From assembly GCF_000482365.1 (NCBI RefSeq), contig NZ_KI535307.1, forward strand, positions 187,569 through 223,507: DNA of 35,939 bases, in the 5' to 3' direction. Position numbers and translations under genes: made by a program. The notes under the pieces were generated by a model, which saw only the letters and a list, made by a program, of their open reading frames with translations, was not told the origin of the DNA and did no database searches. The DNA comes from Porphyromonas uenonis DSM 23387 = JCM 13868 (lineage in GTDB: Bacteria; Bacteroidota; Bacteroidia; Bacteroidales; Porphyromonadaceae). This document shows, piece by piece, positions 25,037 through 33,644 of this stretch. Positions within the stretch are counted from its first letter, which is position 1. Every line of letters starts with the position of its first letter.

Positions 25037-25996
25037 ATGGGACTATTCGGACTATTCTCAAAGAAGAAGAAAGAGACACTCGACACAGGTCTAGAAAAGA
25101 GCAAGACCTCTATGGTAGACAAGCTGACTCGTGCCGTAGCTGGCAAGAGCAAGGTCGATGATGAGATCCTCGACGACCTGGAGGACATCCTTGTGACGAG
25201 TGATGTGGGCGTGGACACGACGCTCAAGATCATCAAGCGTATCGAAGAGCGTGTGGCTCGGGACAAATATGTCGGCACGAGCGAGCTCAAAAGCATCCTG
25301 CGTGACGAAGTGGCGGCGCTCCTTGCGGAGAATGGCACGACCGATGGGGAGAGCTTCACACTCCCTGCCGAGGCGCATCCTTACGTCATCATGGTCGTTG
25401 GTGTCAACGGTGTGGGTAAGACAACCACCATCGGCAAGCTCGCCTATCAGTTCAAGCAGCAGGGCAAGCGCATCGTACTGGGCGCTGCAGACACCTTCCG
25501 CGCAGCCGCCATCGAGCAGCTAGAGATATGGGGAGAGCGTGTCGGCGTGCCAGTCATCAAGCAGCAGATGGGCTCGGATCCCGCTTCGGTAGCCTTCGAC
25601 ACGCTACAGTCGGCTGTGGCGCAGGATGCTGACGTAGTCATCATCGACACGGCAGGTCGTCTACACAACCAAGTGAGCCTGATGAACGAGCTCTCTAAGA
25701 TCAAGCGTGTCATGGCGAAGGTAGTACCCGATGCGCCTCACGAAGTACTCCTCGTCCTCGACGGCTCTACGGGTCAGAACGCCTTCGAGCAGGCGAAGCA
25801 GTTTACCGCTGCCACCGATGTCTCAGCCCTCGCCATCACGAAGCTTGACGGCACAGCAAAGGGAGGTGTCGTCATCGGCATATCCGACCAGTTTAAGGTA
25901 CCGGTCAAGTATATCGGACTCGGCGAGAAGATTGAGGACTTGCAAGTCTTTCGCAAGCGTGAGTTCGTCGACTCCATCTTCGGAGATGAGCTTTAG
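25037..25996 (+). CDS. ftsY: Signal recognition particle receptor FtsY
   Basis: 319 aa NG-domain GTPase that docks SRP-ribosome complexes at the inner membrane. It lacks the long acidic A domain of E. coli FtsY and starts with an amphipathic, lysine-rich segment (MGLFGLFSKKKKE) that may contact lipids. The N domain covers about 20-100. The G domain has GVNGVGKTT (122-130), DTFRAAAIEQL, DTAGRLHN, TKLDGTAKGG and GLGEKIEDLQVF. Gap to rimO is 18 bp. Confidence 0.97.
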   Translation: MGLFGLFSKKKKETLDTGLEKSKTSMVDKLTRAVAGKSKVDDEILDDLEDILVTSDVGVDTTLKIIKRIEERVARDKYVGTSELKSILRDEVAALLAENGTTDGESFTLPAEAHPYVIMVVGVNGVGKTTTIGKLAYQFKQQGKRIVLGAADTFRAAAIEQLEIWGERVGVPVIKQQMGSDPASVAFDTLQSAVAQDADVVIIDTAGRLHNQVSLMNELSKIKRVMAKVVPDAPHEVLLVLDGSTGQNAFEQAKQFTAATDVSALAITKLDGTAKGGVVIGISDQFKVPVKYIGLGEKIEDLQVFRKREFVDSIFGDEL

Positions 25997-26014
25997 TCCA
26001 GTAGTAGCTCTGCG

Positions 26015-27346
26015 ATGATTGCCAACCAAATAGATGTCATCAGTCTAGGGTGCTCTAAGAACCTCGTCGACTCCGATGCGCTCATGCGTCGGCTCGCACA
26101 GTACGGCTACACGCTACGTCACGACCCCGAGGAGCTGACGGGCGAGATAGCTGTCGTCAACACCTGCGGCTTCATACAGGCAGCTCAGGAGGAGTCGATC
26201 AACCTCATCCTCTCTCTCATTGAGGCGAAGAAAGAGGGGCGCATCCGAGCTGTCTATGTGATGGGTTGCCTGGGCGAGCGCTTCCGTGAGGAGCTAACCG
26301 CTGAGCTTCCCGAGGTGGACAAGATCTATGGCAAGTATGACTGGAAGCAACTCATCACCGACCTAGGCCCCGCACTCAGCGCAAACAGCGCTACGCCACT
26401 ATCCTACCGAACGACTCCGCCTAGCGTCACGCCTCGACACTACAGCTACATCAAGATCTCTGAGGGGTGCGACCGCAACTGCTCTTACTGCGCTATCCCG
26501 CTCATCACGGGCCGTCATCACTCCCGTCCCATGGAGGAGATAGTTCGAGAGGTCGAGGTGCGCGTCTCCGCAGGCTGTCGGGAGTTTCAGATCATCGCTC
26601 AGGATAGCACTTATTATGGTGTAGACCTTTACCAAGAGCAAGCCATCGCTCCCCTACTGGACCACCTGGCTCAGGTAAAAGGCGTTCACTGGCTCAGACT
26701 ACACTACGCCTATCCGAACCACTTCCCCATCGCTCTGCTAGATGTGATGGCAGAGCATGACAACATCTGCAAGTACCTTGACCTTGCTCTCCAGCACAGC
26801 AGCAACCATATGCTTCAGTTGATGCGTCGGCAGATAACCCGTGAGGAGACCGTCGCCCTGCTAGAGCGTATCCGCGAGCAAGTGCCCGGCATCGCCCTGC
26901 GTACCACGATGATGGTCGGGCATCCAGGAGAGACGGACGAAGACTTTGCCGACCTCCTTGACTTCGTCAGCCAGATGCGCTTCGAGCGGCTCGGGGCTTT
27001 CCAATACTCACACGAGGAGGGCACCTACGCCTACAAGCACTACCAAGACGACGTCCCGCCAGAGGTCAAGCAGGAGCGTTACGACGCCCTAATGTCTCTC
27101 CAAGCAAACATCTCTGCCAGCGTCAATAGCCGTAGGGTCGGCACCTCGCTGGAGGTAGTCGTTGACCGAGAGGAGGAGGACTACTACGTTGGTCGCACTC
27201 AGTACGACTCCCCCGAGGTGGACGGCGAAGTGATACTCAGCAGCGACCGCCCGCTCCATGTAGGCTCCTTCTACCGAGCCGAGATCACAGGCGTAGAGGA
27301 GTACGACCTCATCGCAACCACATCCCCAGAGCATCTCATCCTATGA
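26015..27346 (+). CDS. rimO: Ribosomal protein S12 methylthiotransferase
   Basis: 443 aa radical-SAM enzyme that methylthiolates an aspartate of ribosomal protein S12. The N-terminal cluster ligands Cys13, Cys51 and Cys85 (SLGCSKN, NTCGFI, MGCLGERF) and the radical-SAM motif Cys152-x3-Cys156-x2-Cys159 (SEGCDRNCSYCAIP) are present, with a TRAM domain at the C-terminus. The SLGCSKNLVDSD start distinguishes it from MiaB. It overlaps the next gene by 4 bp. Confidence 0.96.
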   Translation: MIANQIDVISLGCSKNLVDSDALMRRLAQYGYTLRHDPEELTGEIAVVNTCGFIQAAQEESINLILSLIEAKKEGRIRAVYVMGCLGERFREELTAELPEVDKIYGKYDWKQLITDLGPALSANSATPLSYRTTPPSVTPRHYSYIKISEGCDRNCSYCAIPLITGRHHSRPMEEIVREVEVRVSAGCREFQIIAQDSTYYGVDLYQEQAIAPLLDHLAQVKGVHWLRLHYAYPNHFPIALLDVMAEHDNICKYLDLALQHSSNHMLQLMRRQITREETVALLERIREQVPGIALRTTMMVGHPGETDEDFADLLDFVSQMRFERLGAFQYSHEEGTYAYKHYQDDVPPEVKQERYDALMSLQANISASVNSRRVGTSLEVVVDREEEDYYVGRTQYDSPEVDGEVILSSDRPLHVGSFYRAEITGVEEYDLIATTSPEHLIL

Positions 27347-28665
27347 TTACGACCGAACAGTGGCTCCTCGAGGTCGCCGAGCAGAGCCAGCTCGCACAGA
27401 CCACCTGCCAGCAACTATGGAGCGACCTCACCTCGCTACTCATCGGGCGGCTCACACAGGGGAGCACCACCTATATGCGCAGCGTCGGCTTGTGGTCCGC
27501 GGAGCGCCTCAGCGCCTCCATCGCCTTACTGCCCAGTGGCGAGCGCTACTTGATGCCCCCAAGCGTGATGCCACGCATCACCAACCAAGAGCAGCCACTC
27601 TCTGCCGAGGAGCTTGGCGAGTTACTAGCAAAAGGGGCGACCCAGATACCACAGACCATTCAAAGCTTCTACAGCAATGTCACGAAGCTCTTTGAGATGC
27701 ACGAGCGACTAGGGCACACCCTCGAATGGGCTCCCCTAGGCACCTTCGCACCACAGCCCATAACTGGCGAAAGTGAGTGTAGCGAGACCAGCTACGCCTT
27801 CACCCCTTCCGACGAATTGCTCCGTCAGGTCAACAAGCCCTTTGAGATGTTTGCCCCCACGCTGCTCAAGGAGGGTGTCCAGTGGCCCGATGTCGAGGAG
27901 CAACCAGCCGAGAGCCTAGAGCAGGCTTGCCCGTCCATCATCTCCAGCCGTATCGCCGAGCGCACAGCCACTCCCCCACCAGTGGCCACTCCGCCCACTT
28001 GGGCGCCTCAATCTCAAGCCGAAACTCCTGCTACGCCGACACCACCTCCCTTCCCAACTAGAGAAAGCACCCTCCCCACGGCTAAGGCGACTACTCCGCC
28101 ACCTCCTCCAGCTAGCGAAAGCAACGAACCGGAAGCCGTCGTCGCTACGCCACCACCTTACCGAAGAGAGGAGCCACAAGAGCGCAAGCCCCACAAGCTA
28201 TGGCTTTGGGTCGTCATCCCGCTAATCGCTGTCCTAGCGATGGCGCTGTTGCTATGGTTCTTCGTCTTCAGCAAGCAAGAGATGCCGAGCTCCCGCACCA
28301 CGCCCCCGCCCAGCACGATGATACCCGTTGAGGCGACTCCGACGATAGACACCGTCGCCAGCATTGATAGCATCGCGCCACCAACCGATACGACCGCTCA
28401 GCAGGAGATACTCACCACTGTGACACTTGGCAATGGCGACTATCTAGCACGCTATGCCCGTCGCTATCTCGGCCGCAGTGAGTACTGGATCTACATCTAC
28501 CTAGCCAATAAGGAGCAGATCAAGGACCCCGACAATATCCCTCTCGGGACCGAGATCAAGATTCCCTCGCCGCAGAGTGTAGGCATCACTGGCAACGAAG
28601 AGACCGACCTCGCCGAGGCAAAGCGCCTCATCCACGACTATTACAGCACTAGCGCAAAGAGCTAA
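27343..28665 (+). CDS. Membrane protein with HU-like repeats, Pro-rich linker and LysM-like C-terminus
   Basis: 440 aa. The first 80 residues read like a divergent HU/IHF subunit (helix-rich start, GRLTQGSTTYMRSVGLWSAE, then a beta arm). A second HU-like unit spans about 86-172 (LGHTLEWAPLGTF and SDELLRQVNKPFEMF, the VNKPF motif common in Bacteroidota HU proteins). A Pro/Thr/Ala-rich linker (about 205-275), one membrane helix (286-309), another disordered stretch and a LysM-like domain (about 357-409: VTLGNGDYLARYARRYLG ... YIYLANKEQI ... PLGTEIKIPSP) follow. No signal peptide: the HU-like part should be cytoplasmic and the LysM-like part periplasmic. It is coupled to rimO. Function unknown; a DNA/envelope tether is inference. 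Confidence 0.75.
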   Translation: MITTEQWLLEVAEQSQLAQTTCQQLWSDLTSLLIGRLTQGSTTYMRSVGLWSAERLSASIALLPSGERYLMPPSVMPRITNQEQPLSAEELGELLAKGATQIPQTIQSFYSNVTKLFEMHERLGHTLEWAPLGTFAPQPITGESECSETSYAFTPSDELLRQVNKPFEMFAPTLLKEGVQWPDVEEQPAESLEQACPSIISSRIAERTATPPPVATPPTWAPQSQAETPATPTPPPFPTRESTLPTAKATTPPPPPASESNEPEAVVATPPPYRREEPQERKPHKLWLWVVIPLIAVLAMALLLWFFVFSKQEMPSSRTTPPPSTMIPVEATPTIDTVASIDSIAPPTDTTAQQEILTTVTLGNGDYLARYARRYLGRSEYWIYIYLANKEQIKDPDNIPLGTEIKIPSPQSVGITGNEETDLAEAKRLIHDYYSTSAKS

Positions 28666-28736
28666 GCGAAAGTCACCGCCCCAGCGGCTCTCGCAGCTGA
28701 TGAAGCTGAGCAGATACGGGTGCTAAACCCCCAGTT

Positions 28737-28757
28737 AATGGTGATTAAAGCACCATT
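28737..28757 (+). terminator. Weak hairpin, possible terminator after the HU-like gene
   Basis: AATGGTG (28737-28743) and CACCATT (28751-28757) form a 7-bp stem with a 7-base loop. Without a good T-tract the call is weak. Confidence 0.3.
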
Positions 28758-28903
28758 TACTACCCACTAAACGAAGCCCCCTAGGGAGGCGCTACACAAC
28801 GAAGAAGGCGATCTGAGGATGCTCGGACCGCCCTCTCTTTTGATGTGCACGCTCCCCGCCCTTCTCCCCCACTCCTTGACCGTCCCCTCTCTACTTCCAC
28901 CAG

Positions 28904-28969
28904 TTTCATACGGAGGAAAATGGATTTTCATACGGAGGAAAATGGAGTTTCATACGCATGATAATCTTT
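28904..28969. repeat. Array E: three 22-bp units (TTTCATACGGAGGAAAA type)
   Basis: Units begin at 28904, 28926 and 28948, exactly 22 bp apart. The first two share 21 of 22 bases; the third keeps TTTCATACG and then diverges. The TTTC...GGAAA arms and ACGGAGGAA core resemble unit 5 of array C (TTTCCAACGGAAGAAA). The array lies in the 431-bp gap between the HU-like gene and nhaA. The gap also holds a weak hairpin, a G-rich tract and the nhaA promoter. An 80-codon frame here is not a convincing gene. Confidence 0.75.
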
Positions 28970-28996
28970 TGCCACCCAGAGGGAATAGAAATTCAA

Positions 28997-29013
28997 GGGG
29001 GGGAGGGGAGGGG
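28997..29013 (+). other. G-rich tract with G-quadruplex potential upstream of nhaA
   Basis: The tract is seven G, A, four G, A, four G. It fits the G3+N1-7 pattern with single-base loops. It lies 22 bp upstream of the nhaA -33 box. Confidence 0.6.
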
Positions 29014-29035
29014 TCAGATCGTGCACACCTAAATC

Positions 29036-29066
29036 TTGCTGAGTGCGCAAAAAAGGCGTAACTTTG
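29036..29066 (+). promoter_or_regulatory. Promoter of nhaA (TTG-N20-TAACTTTG)
   Basis: TTG at 29036-29038, a 20-bp spacer and TAACTTTG at 29059-29066 match the Bacteroidota consensus; the nhaA ATG is 30 bp downstream of the -7 box. Confidence 0.75.
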
Positions 29067-29096
29067 AGGTCGTAACAACTAAGTAATCTATAATGT

Positions 29097-30470
29097 ATGT
29101 CTCAATCTAGTGGTATCCTAAGACCTGTCAGGCGGTTCACCATTCGTAAGGTGGACTCGTCTGTCGTACTTTTTCTTGCAACCATCGTGGCTCTTATCGT
29201 GGCCAATAGCCCGCTCAGGGAGCTATACCACACGTTGCTCGCTATACCGATCAATTTGAACGTCCTGGGGCTGGACATCTTTCAGGCTCATGGCGAGCCG
29301 ATGAGCTTCTTGGTTTTTGCCAATGATGTCTTGATGGTTTTCTTCTTCTTTGTGGTCGGTCTAGACATCAAGCAGCAGCTACTCGTAGGGGAGCTCTCCT
29401 CGGTCAAGAAGGCTATGATGCCTGTCGTGGGCGCAATAGGCGGTATGATTATGCCGATCATCCTCTTCTGGCTGATCGCTCCAGCGGGCGATGCAAGCCG
29501 AGGTGCGGCTATCCCAATGGCTACGGATATAGCCTTCGTACTGGCTGTACTGATGCTGCTCAAGGATCATGTGCCAGTCTCGCTACGTGTCTTTATGACT
29601 ACGCTGGCAGTGGCTGACGATATAGGCGGTATCATCGTGATAGCGCTTTTTTACTCTACGGGGATCAACCTGCTGATGCTCGGTCTAGGTCTGGCTGTCG
29701 TTGCTATCCTAGCGCTCCTAGGTCGTGCGGGGGTACGCCACATTGGTCTCTATATGATCGGACTCTTCGTCGTATGGTTTTTCTTCTTACAGAGCGGTAT
29801 ACACACGACTATCGCTGGCGTGATGGTGGCACTGGCGATGCCTATGACCACGTCTGTATCTCGTCATCAGTTGGGTAGTCTCGCTGGGGCTATCTCTAAG
29901 ATGCTCCCTGCTACGGAGAGTACTAAGAAGGGTCAGACGACTCATCTAGAGGGTGCTGACATTGCGATGATCAATAGTCTGCGCCATGCGGCTGCGTCGG
30001 CTATCCCTCCTGTACAGCGCCTAGAGCATGCGCTCACGGGCTGGGTGAACTACTTGATCCTGCCTGTCTTTGCATTTGTCAATGCGGGCATTGACTTCTC
30101 AACCTTCAGTATGGGCGACATCTCAACGCTCCCCTTTGCGGTCATGCTGGGGCTCTTCATCGGTAAGCCTGTGGGCATCTTCCTCTTTACCTATGTCTAT
30201 ATCCGCTTGACGCGACATCAGTGGAGTGACGGGGTCTACCCTGCGATGCTCTTTGCGGTATCTATATTGGGGGGTATCGGCTTCACGGTATCGATGTTTA
30301 TCGCCAGCCTGTCGTACGATGTGCACCTCCACCTGGACTGGCTCAGCGAGGCTAAGCTGGGCATCCTGACGGGTAGCCTTATCTCTGGTATCGTGGGATA
30401 CATCACGGTACTGGCTGTGGGTAAGCGACGCCAAAGGAAGATGGCTAAACAGGCTAAACAAGCTGACTAA
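29097..30470 (+). CDS. nhaA: Na+/H+ antiporter NhaA
   Basis: 457 aa integral inner-membrane protein with about twelve hydrophobic segments. It expels sodium in exchange for protons and so controls pH and salt tolerance. The ion-site aspartates are in place: Asp144 (MATDIAFVLAVL) and the pair Asp174-Asp175 (AVADDIGGIIVIALFY). FFFFVVGLDIKQQLLVGEL is also typical. The chain is longer than E. coli NhaA (388 aa) because of a central insert (about residues 275-305) and a basic tail (GKRRQRKMAKQ). It is a single-gene unit between its promoter and a strong terminator. Confidence 0.95.
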   Translation: MSQSSGILRPVRRFTIRKVDSSVVLFLATIVALIVANSPLRELYHTLLAIPINLNVLGLDIFQAHGEPMSFLVFANDVLMVFFFFVVGLDIKQQLLVGELSSVKKAMMPVVGAIGGMIMPIILFWLIAPAGDASRGAAIPMATDIAFVLAVLMLLKDHVPVSLRVFMTTLAVADDIGGIIVIALFYSTGINLLMLGLGLAVVAILALLGRAGVRHIGLYMIGLFVVWFFFLQSGIHTTIAGVMVALAMPMTTSVSRHQLGSLAGAISKMLPATESTKKGQTTHLEGADIAMINSLRHAAASAIPPVQRLEHALTGWVNYLILPVFAFVNAGIDFSTFSMGDISTLPFAVMLGLFIGKPVGIFLFTYVYIRLTRHQWSDGVYPAMLFAVSILGGIGFTVSMFIASLSYDVHLHLDWLSEAKLGILTGSLISGIVGYITVLAVGKRRQRKMAKQAKQAD

Positions 30471-30491
30471 GCTCGCATCTCTCCAAAATGA

Positions 30492-30535
30492 AAGTGGCGA
30501 CGAAGGTACTCTCTCTGGTACCTCCGTCGCCACTT
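30492..30535. terminator. Bidirectional terminator between nhaA and rprY
   Basis: An 11-bp outer stem (30492-30502 with 30525-30535), one A/C mismatch and a 6-bp inner stem (AGGTAC/GTACCT), loop of 8 bases. It lies between the convergent stops of nhaA and rprY. Confidence 0.85.
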
Positions 30536-30561
30536 CTCTTATTACAGCTTACTGTGTGAAA

Positions 30562-31293
30562 CTAGACTCTCTTGATCTTATCCTCACTAATCTCTTGGAT
30601 AGGTGTGACGAGACGATAGCCCTTGCCGTGTACGTTCTTGATCTCAAGTGAGGGATCGATCTTGAGGATCTTACGGAGCTTGGTCACATAGACGTCCATA
30701 CTACGTGCGTTGAAGTAGTTGGCATTAGACCAGATCGTCCTCAGCGCATACTCTCTCTCGAGGGTCTCATTGGCGTAGACGCAGAAGAGCGTCAGGAGCT
30801 CATTCTCCTTTGTAGTCAGCGTGAAGACCTGTCCATCTTCTGTCGTGAGGGACTGCTTCTTAGTATCATAGAGGAGCTTGCCTAGCTGATAGAACTGCTG
30901 ATGCTCATGTCCGTCACCGATGATGCGGCGCATGATAGCCTCCATACGAGCCTCTAGCTCTTGCATGCTAAAGGGCTTCGTGATGTAGTCGTCAGCTCCT
31001 AGCTTGAAGCCTGCAAGGATGTCCTTCTTCTGATCCTTGGCAGTGACAAAGATGATGGGAATCTCGGGCTCAAGGGTGCGAATCTCCTTAGCTAGCTCGA
31101 AGCCATCCATCTTAGGCATCATAACGTCAATGAGGCATAGATCATACTTCTTCTGACGAAACGCCTCTAGTCCCATCTCTCCATCTGTAAAGAGGTCCAC
31201 CTCATACTCCTTGGCTATAAGATACTCCTGAAGCATAAGGCCTAAGCTCTCATCGTCTTCACAGAGGAATACTCTAATCTCTTTATTGTTCAT
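30562..31293 (-). CDS. rprY: OmpR-family response regulator (RprY-like)
   Basis: 243 aa. The receiver domain has the acidic pair Asp13/Asp14 (CEDDE), phospho-acceptor Asp56 (LIDVMMP), Thr84 and Lys106. A winged-helix DNA-binding domain (about 135-235) follows, with ENELLTLF, RTIWSNANYFNARSMDVYVTKLRK and VHGKGYRL. The pairing with a long two-membrane-segment kinase and overall similarity suggest RprY, described in Bacteroides fragilis and P. gingivalis. It follows rprX after 74 bp on the same strand. In P. gingivalis RprY is reported as an orphan without its kinase, unlike here. Confidence 0.85.
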   Translation of the reverse strand: MNNKEIRVFLCEDDESLGLMLQEYLIAKEYEVDLFTDGEMGLEAFRQKKYDLCLIDVMMPKMDGFELAKEIRTLEPEIPIIFVTAKDQKKDILAGFKLGADDYITKPFSMQELEARMEAIMRRIIGDGHEHQQFYQLGKLLYDTKKQSLTTEDGQVFTLTTKENELLTLFCVYANETLEREYALRTIWSNANYFNARSMDVYVTKLRKILKIDPSLEIKNVHGKGYRLVTPIQEISEDKIKRV

Positions 31294-31367
31294 AGGGTTT
31301 ATTTGATTTGTTGTGTATTATCCAGTTTGTAGTTAATTAGATGTTCGCGAATATGAATAGTTTACTT

Positions 31368-32957
31368 TTACTTGCTTTCTGTTCTTAATTTACTCTTCGT
31401 GAGGTAAGGTATACGTAGTGACATCTTGGTGCCGACACCGAGCTTGCTAAAGACCTTGACCTCTCCGCCCATAGCCTGAATGGCTCGCTGCACATAGGCT
31501 AGACCGAGACCAAAGCCCTTGACATCGTGGCGGTCGCCCGTATGGACTCGGTAAAACTGATCGAAGATGTGCCCTCTATCCTGACGAGAGATACCGATAC
31601 CGTTGTCCTGTATATCAACGATGAGGTTGGTATTGTCGTTATGCGTAGTAAGCGTGATGATCGGCGGGAGGTCCACCTTGCGATACTTCAGACTGTTGTC
31701 TATCACATTGGATATAACGTTCTGAAAGGCAATCCTGTCACACATGAGCATATGGTGCTCAGCTTCTAGTGCTAGGACCAGCTCGCCATGAGCATTAGTG
31801 AGCTTCATGGCATAGGCACTGCCCAGGTCTCTGATCTCCTCGTGAGCGTCGAGCTCCACAGGGTAGCTCTTGAGCACACCTCGCTCCATCATCGACGACT
31901 GCAAGACCTGATCCACCAGTAGGGTGAGGCGGTCTACCTCCTTGAGCATCGTCTGAGTGATGCGCTGGCGGCGCTCTTCGGACTGATTCAGTGAGGGGTC
32001 TTCGAGCATCTCGCACGCTAGACGGATGGAACTCACGGGCGTCTTGAGCTCATGAGTCATATTGCTGACGAAGTCTTTGCGCTCTCGCAGATAGTGCTTG
32101 TGCCGTAAGAGGATAGTGATGGCCATCACACTGAGTACTATAATCACTAGTAACGTACCAGCAGAGGGCAGCGTGTAGATGAGTGTGCCCATATGACGGT
32201 TGTGCTCTGGGAAGATCAACTCAATATAGGGCAACCCCTGCTCTCCAGACTGTGTCTCTAGGTAGGAGTGGGACTGGACGAAAAGGTCTTTACGCACTAC
32301 GAGAGGCGCCCTGAGTGAGCGGTCGTGAGTGTTAGGGACAGTCGTATAGACCGCTTGACCTTTGCTATCATAGAGGGTAAACTCAAAGGTCTCCGTAATC
32401 CCTACCTGTGCTAACTCGTGCACCAGTGCTCTCTGCAGAAAGTCTACATTGACTCGCTGGCGGAGAGGCTCATTATTGCGCTGAAGGATGGTCCGCAGGA
32501 CTGTCTCATCGAGGAGGCTACGATGATAGAAGTAGGTGTTGAGTAGCTTGCTCTGCAAAACTCGCGTGTGCTCCTTGATCTGACTATTTACACGCGCCTC
32601 TGCCCATGGCGGACAGGTAGCACGCTCAGCATTGCCGTAGCCATTCCACACCTCGCTGCCATCGGACATATAGCTTGACGAGAAGGCGCTAGAGGCGACG
32701 CCAGAAGACTGGAGCGTATCATCACTCAGACCTAGTCTCTGCACATCGTCCTGCGTGAGTAGCGAGCGCAACTGACGCTCCACCTCATCTTGCTCCAGCG
32801 AGCGAGACACCTCAACGAGAGCTCTCTGGGCCAAAGTCTCAAAGTAGTCATTGTAGAGCTCAGTAACATTTCTAAAGTTGCGCAACTGCAACAAGATAGT
32901 TACCGTAGCAATGGCTACGAGCAAGACAATCATAGTCGAAATGATTCGCTTCTCCAT
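31368..32957 (-). CDS. rprX: Sensor histidine kinase (RprX-like)
   Basis: 529 aa. Two membrane helices (about 5-24 and 264-284) bracket a periplasmic sensor region of about 240 residues with no obvious named fold. The HisKA box has His302 in VSNMTHELKTPVSS, and the ATPase domain has the N box (NVISNVIDNSLKYR), G1 (VDIQDNGIGIS), F box and G2 (GFGLGLAYV). It sits immediately upstream of the rprY-like regulator, so they should form a pair. It starts 51 bp after the histidine phosphatase gene and lacks a visible promoter of its own, which suggests read-through from gltX. Confidence 0.88.
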   Translation of the reverse strand: MEKRIISTMIVLLVAIATVTILLQLRNFRNVTELYNDYFETLAQRALVEVSRSLEQDEVERQLRSLLTQDDVQRLGLSDDTLQSSGVASSAFSSSYMSDGSEVWNGYGNAERATCPPWAEARVNSQIKEHTRVLQSKLLNTYFYHRSLLDETVLRTILQRNNEPLRQRVNVDFLQRALVHELAQVGITETFEFTLYDSKGQAVYTTVPNTHDRSLRAPLVVRKDLFVQSHSYLETQSGEQGLPYIELIFPEHNRHMGTLIYTLPSAGTLLVIIVLSVMAITILLRHKHYLRERKDFVSNMTHELKTPVSSIRLACEMLEDPSLNQSEERRQRITQTMLKEVDRLTLLVDQVLQSSMMERGVLKSYPVELDAHEEIRDLGSAYAMKLTNAHGELVLALEAEHHMLMCDRIAFQNVISNVIDNSLKYRKVDLPPIITLTTHNDNTNLIVDIQDNGIGISRQDRGHIFDQFYRVHTGDRHDVKGFGLGLAYVQRAIQAMGGEVKVFSKLGVGTKMSLRIPYLTKSKLRTESK

Positions 32958-33008
32958 ATCAGTTACGTTCTCCCAACGCTAATTCCGTACACAAGCAAGA
33001 AGCCTTCA

Positions 33009-33584
33009 TCAGAGCCTTATCTGGTCTATATGAATAAGGTCATCTAGATCAATCGTTGTCACGCTCCCATAGGGTAGAATCTGAGCAAAAGCTTCCTGCA
33101 GCGTAATGCGCCCCGCCATAGCTCGCACAGCGTTGATGACACCGCCATGCGAGAAGAGCAGTACCCGCTGAGCACCTGATCTGTAGAGCTCATCGAGTAG
33201 ATCTGCGACACGCTGAGCCAAGTCACGGAGCGACTCCCCCCGGGGGGCTGGCCGATCGATGAAGTACTCGAAGAATGCTGACACCTCCTGATCTACCTCC
33301 AGGATGCTAGTCCAGTGCTGCCCCTCCCAGTCGCCAAAGTTCATCTCCTTCAAGCGATCGTCCACCTCTATCTCGGTACCCTCGGGTACGCAGTGCTGCG
33401 CCAACTTAAGCGCACGAGACAGTGGACTAGAGAGGATGCGGTCATAGAGAGACAGATCTATCTGAGCAGCTACACGAGGAGCCTCCTCCTCAAATGTACC
33501 TGCCAGCGGTATATCTGTATTGCCATAGCAGATGACCTGCCACTCGGGCGCCACTGCCGTATGTCTGACCAATGTGATCTGCAT
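33009..33584 (-). CDS. Histidine phosphatase family protein (CobC/phosphoglycerate mutase-like)
   Basis: 191 aa. The catalytic RHT motif (Arg7-His8) opens the protein; the second Arg is in SSPLSRALKLA, the acid/base Glu in LKEMNFGDWEG, and the second His in LLFSHGGVINAV. Length and GDWEG fit alpha-ribazole-5'-phosphate phosphatase (CobC), which acts late in cobalamin assembly, but no cobalamin gene is near, so substrate is open. Genes on both sides are on the same strand with gaps of 60 and 51 bp. Confidence 0.85.
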   Translation of the reverse strand: MQITLVRHTAVAPEWQVICYGNTDIPLAGTFEEEAPRVAAQIDLSLYDRILSSPLSRALKLAQHCVPEGTEIEVDDRLKEMNFGDWEGQHWTSILEVDQEVSAFFEYFIDRPAPRGESLRDLAQRVADLLDELYRSGAQRVLLFSHGGVINAVRAMAGRITLQEAFAQILPYGSVTTIDLDDLIHIDQIRL

Positions 33585-33644
33585 CCTTTCGTACTCTTCT
33601 CTTTTCTACCTATTCATATCCAGCGACATGATAAGTGATGGGAC

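Noticed and set aside
28819-29061. 80-codon plus-strand frame upstream of nhaA
   Set aside because: It covers array E, the G-rich tract and the nhaA promoter; composition is unlike the genes around it.
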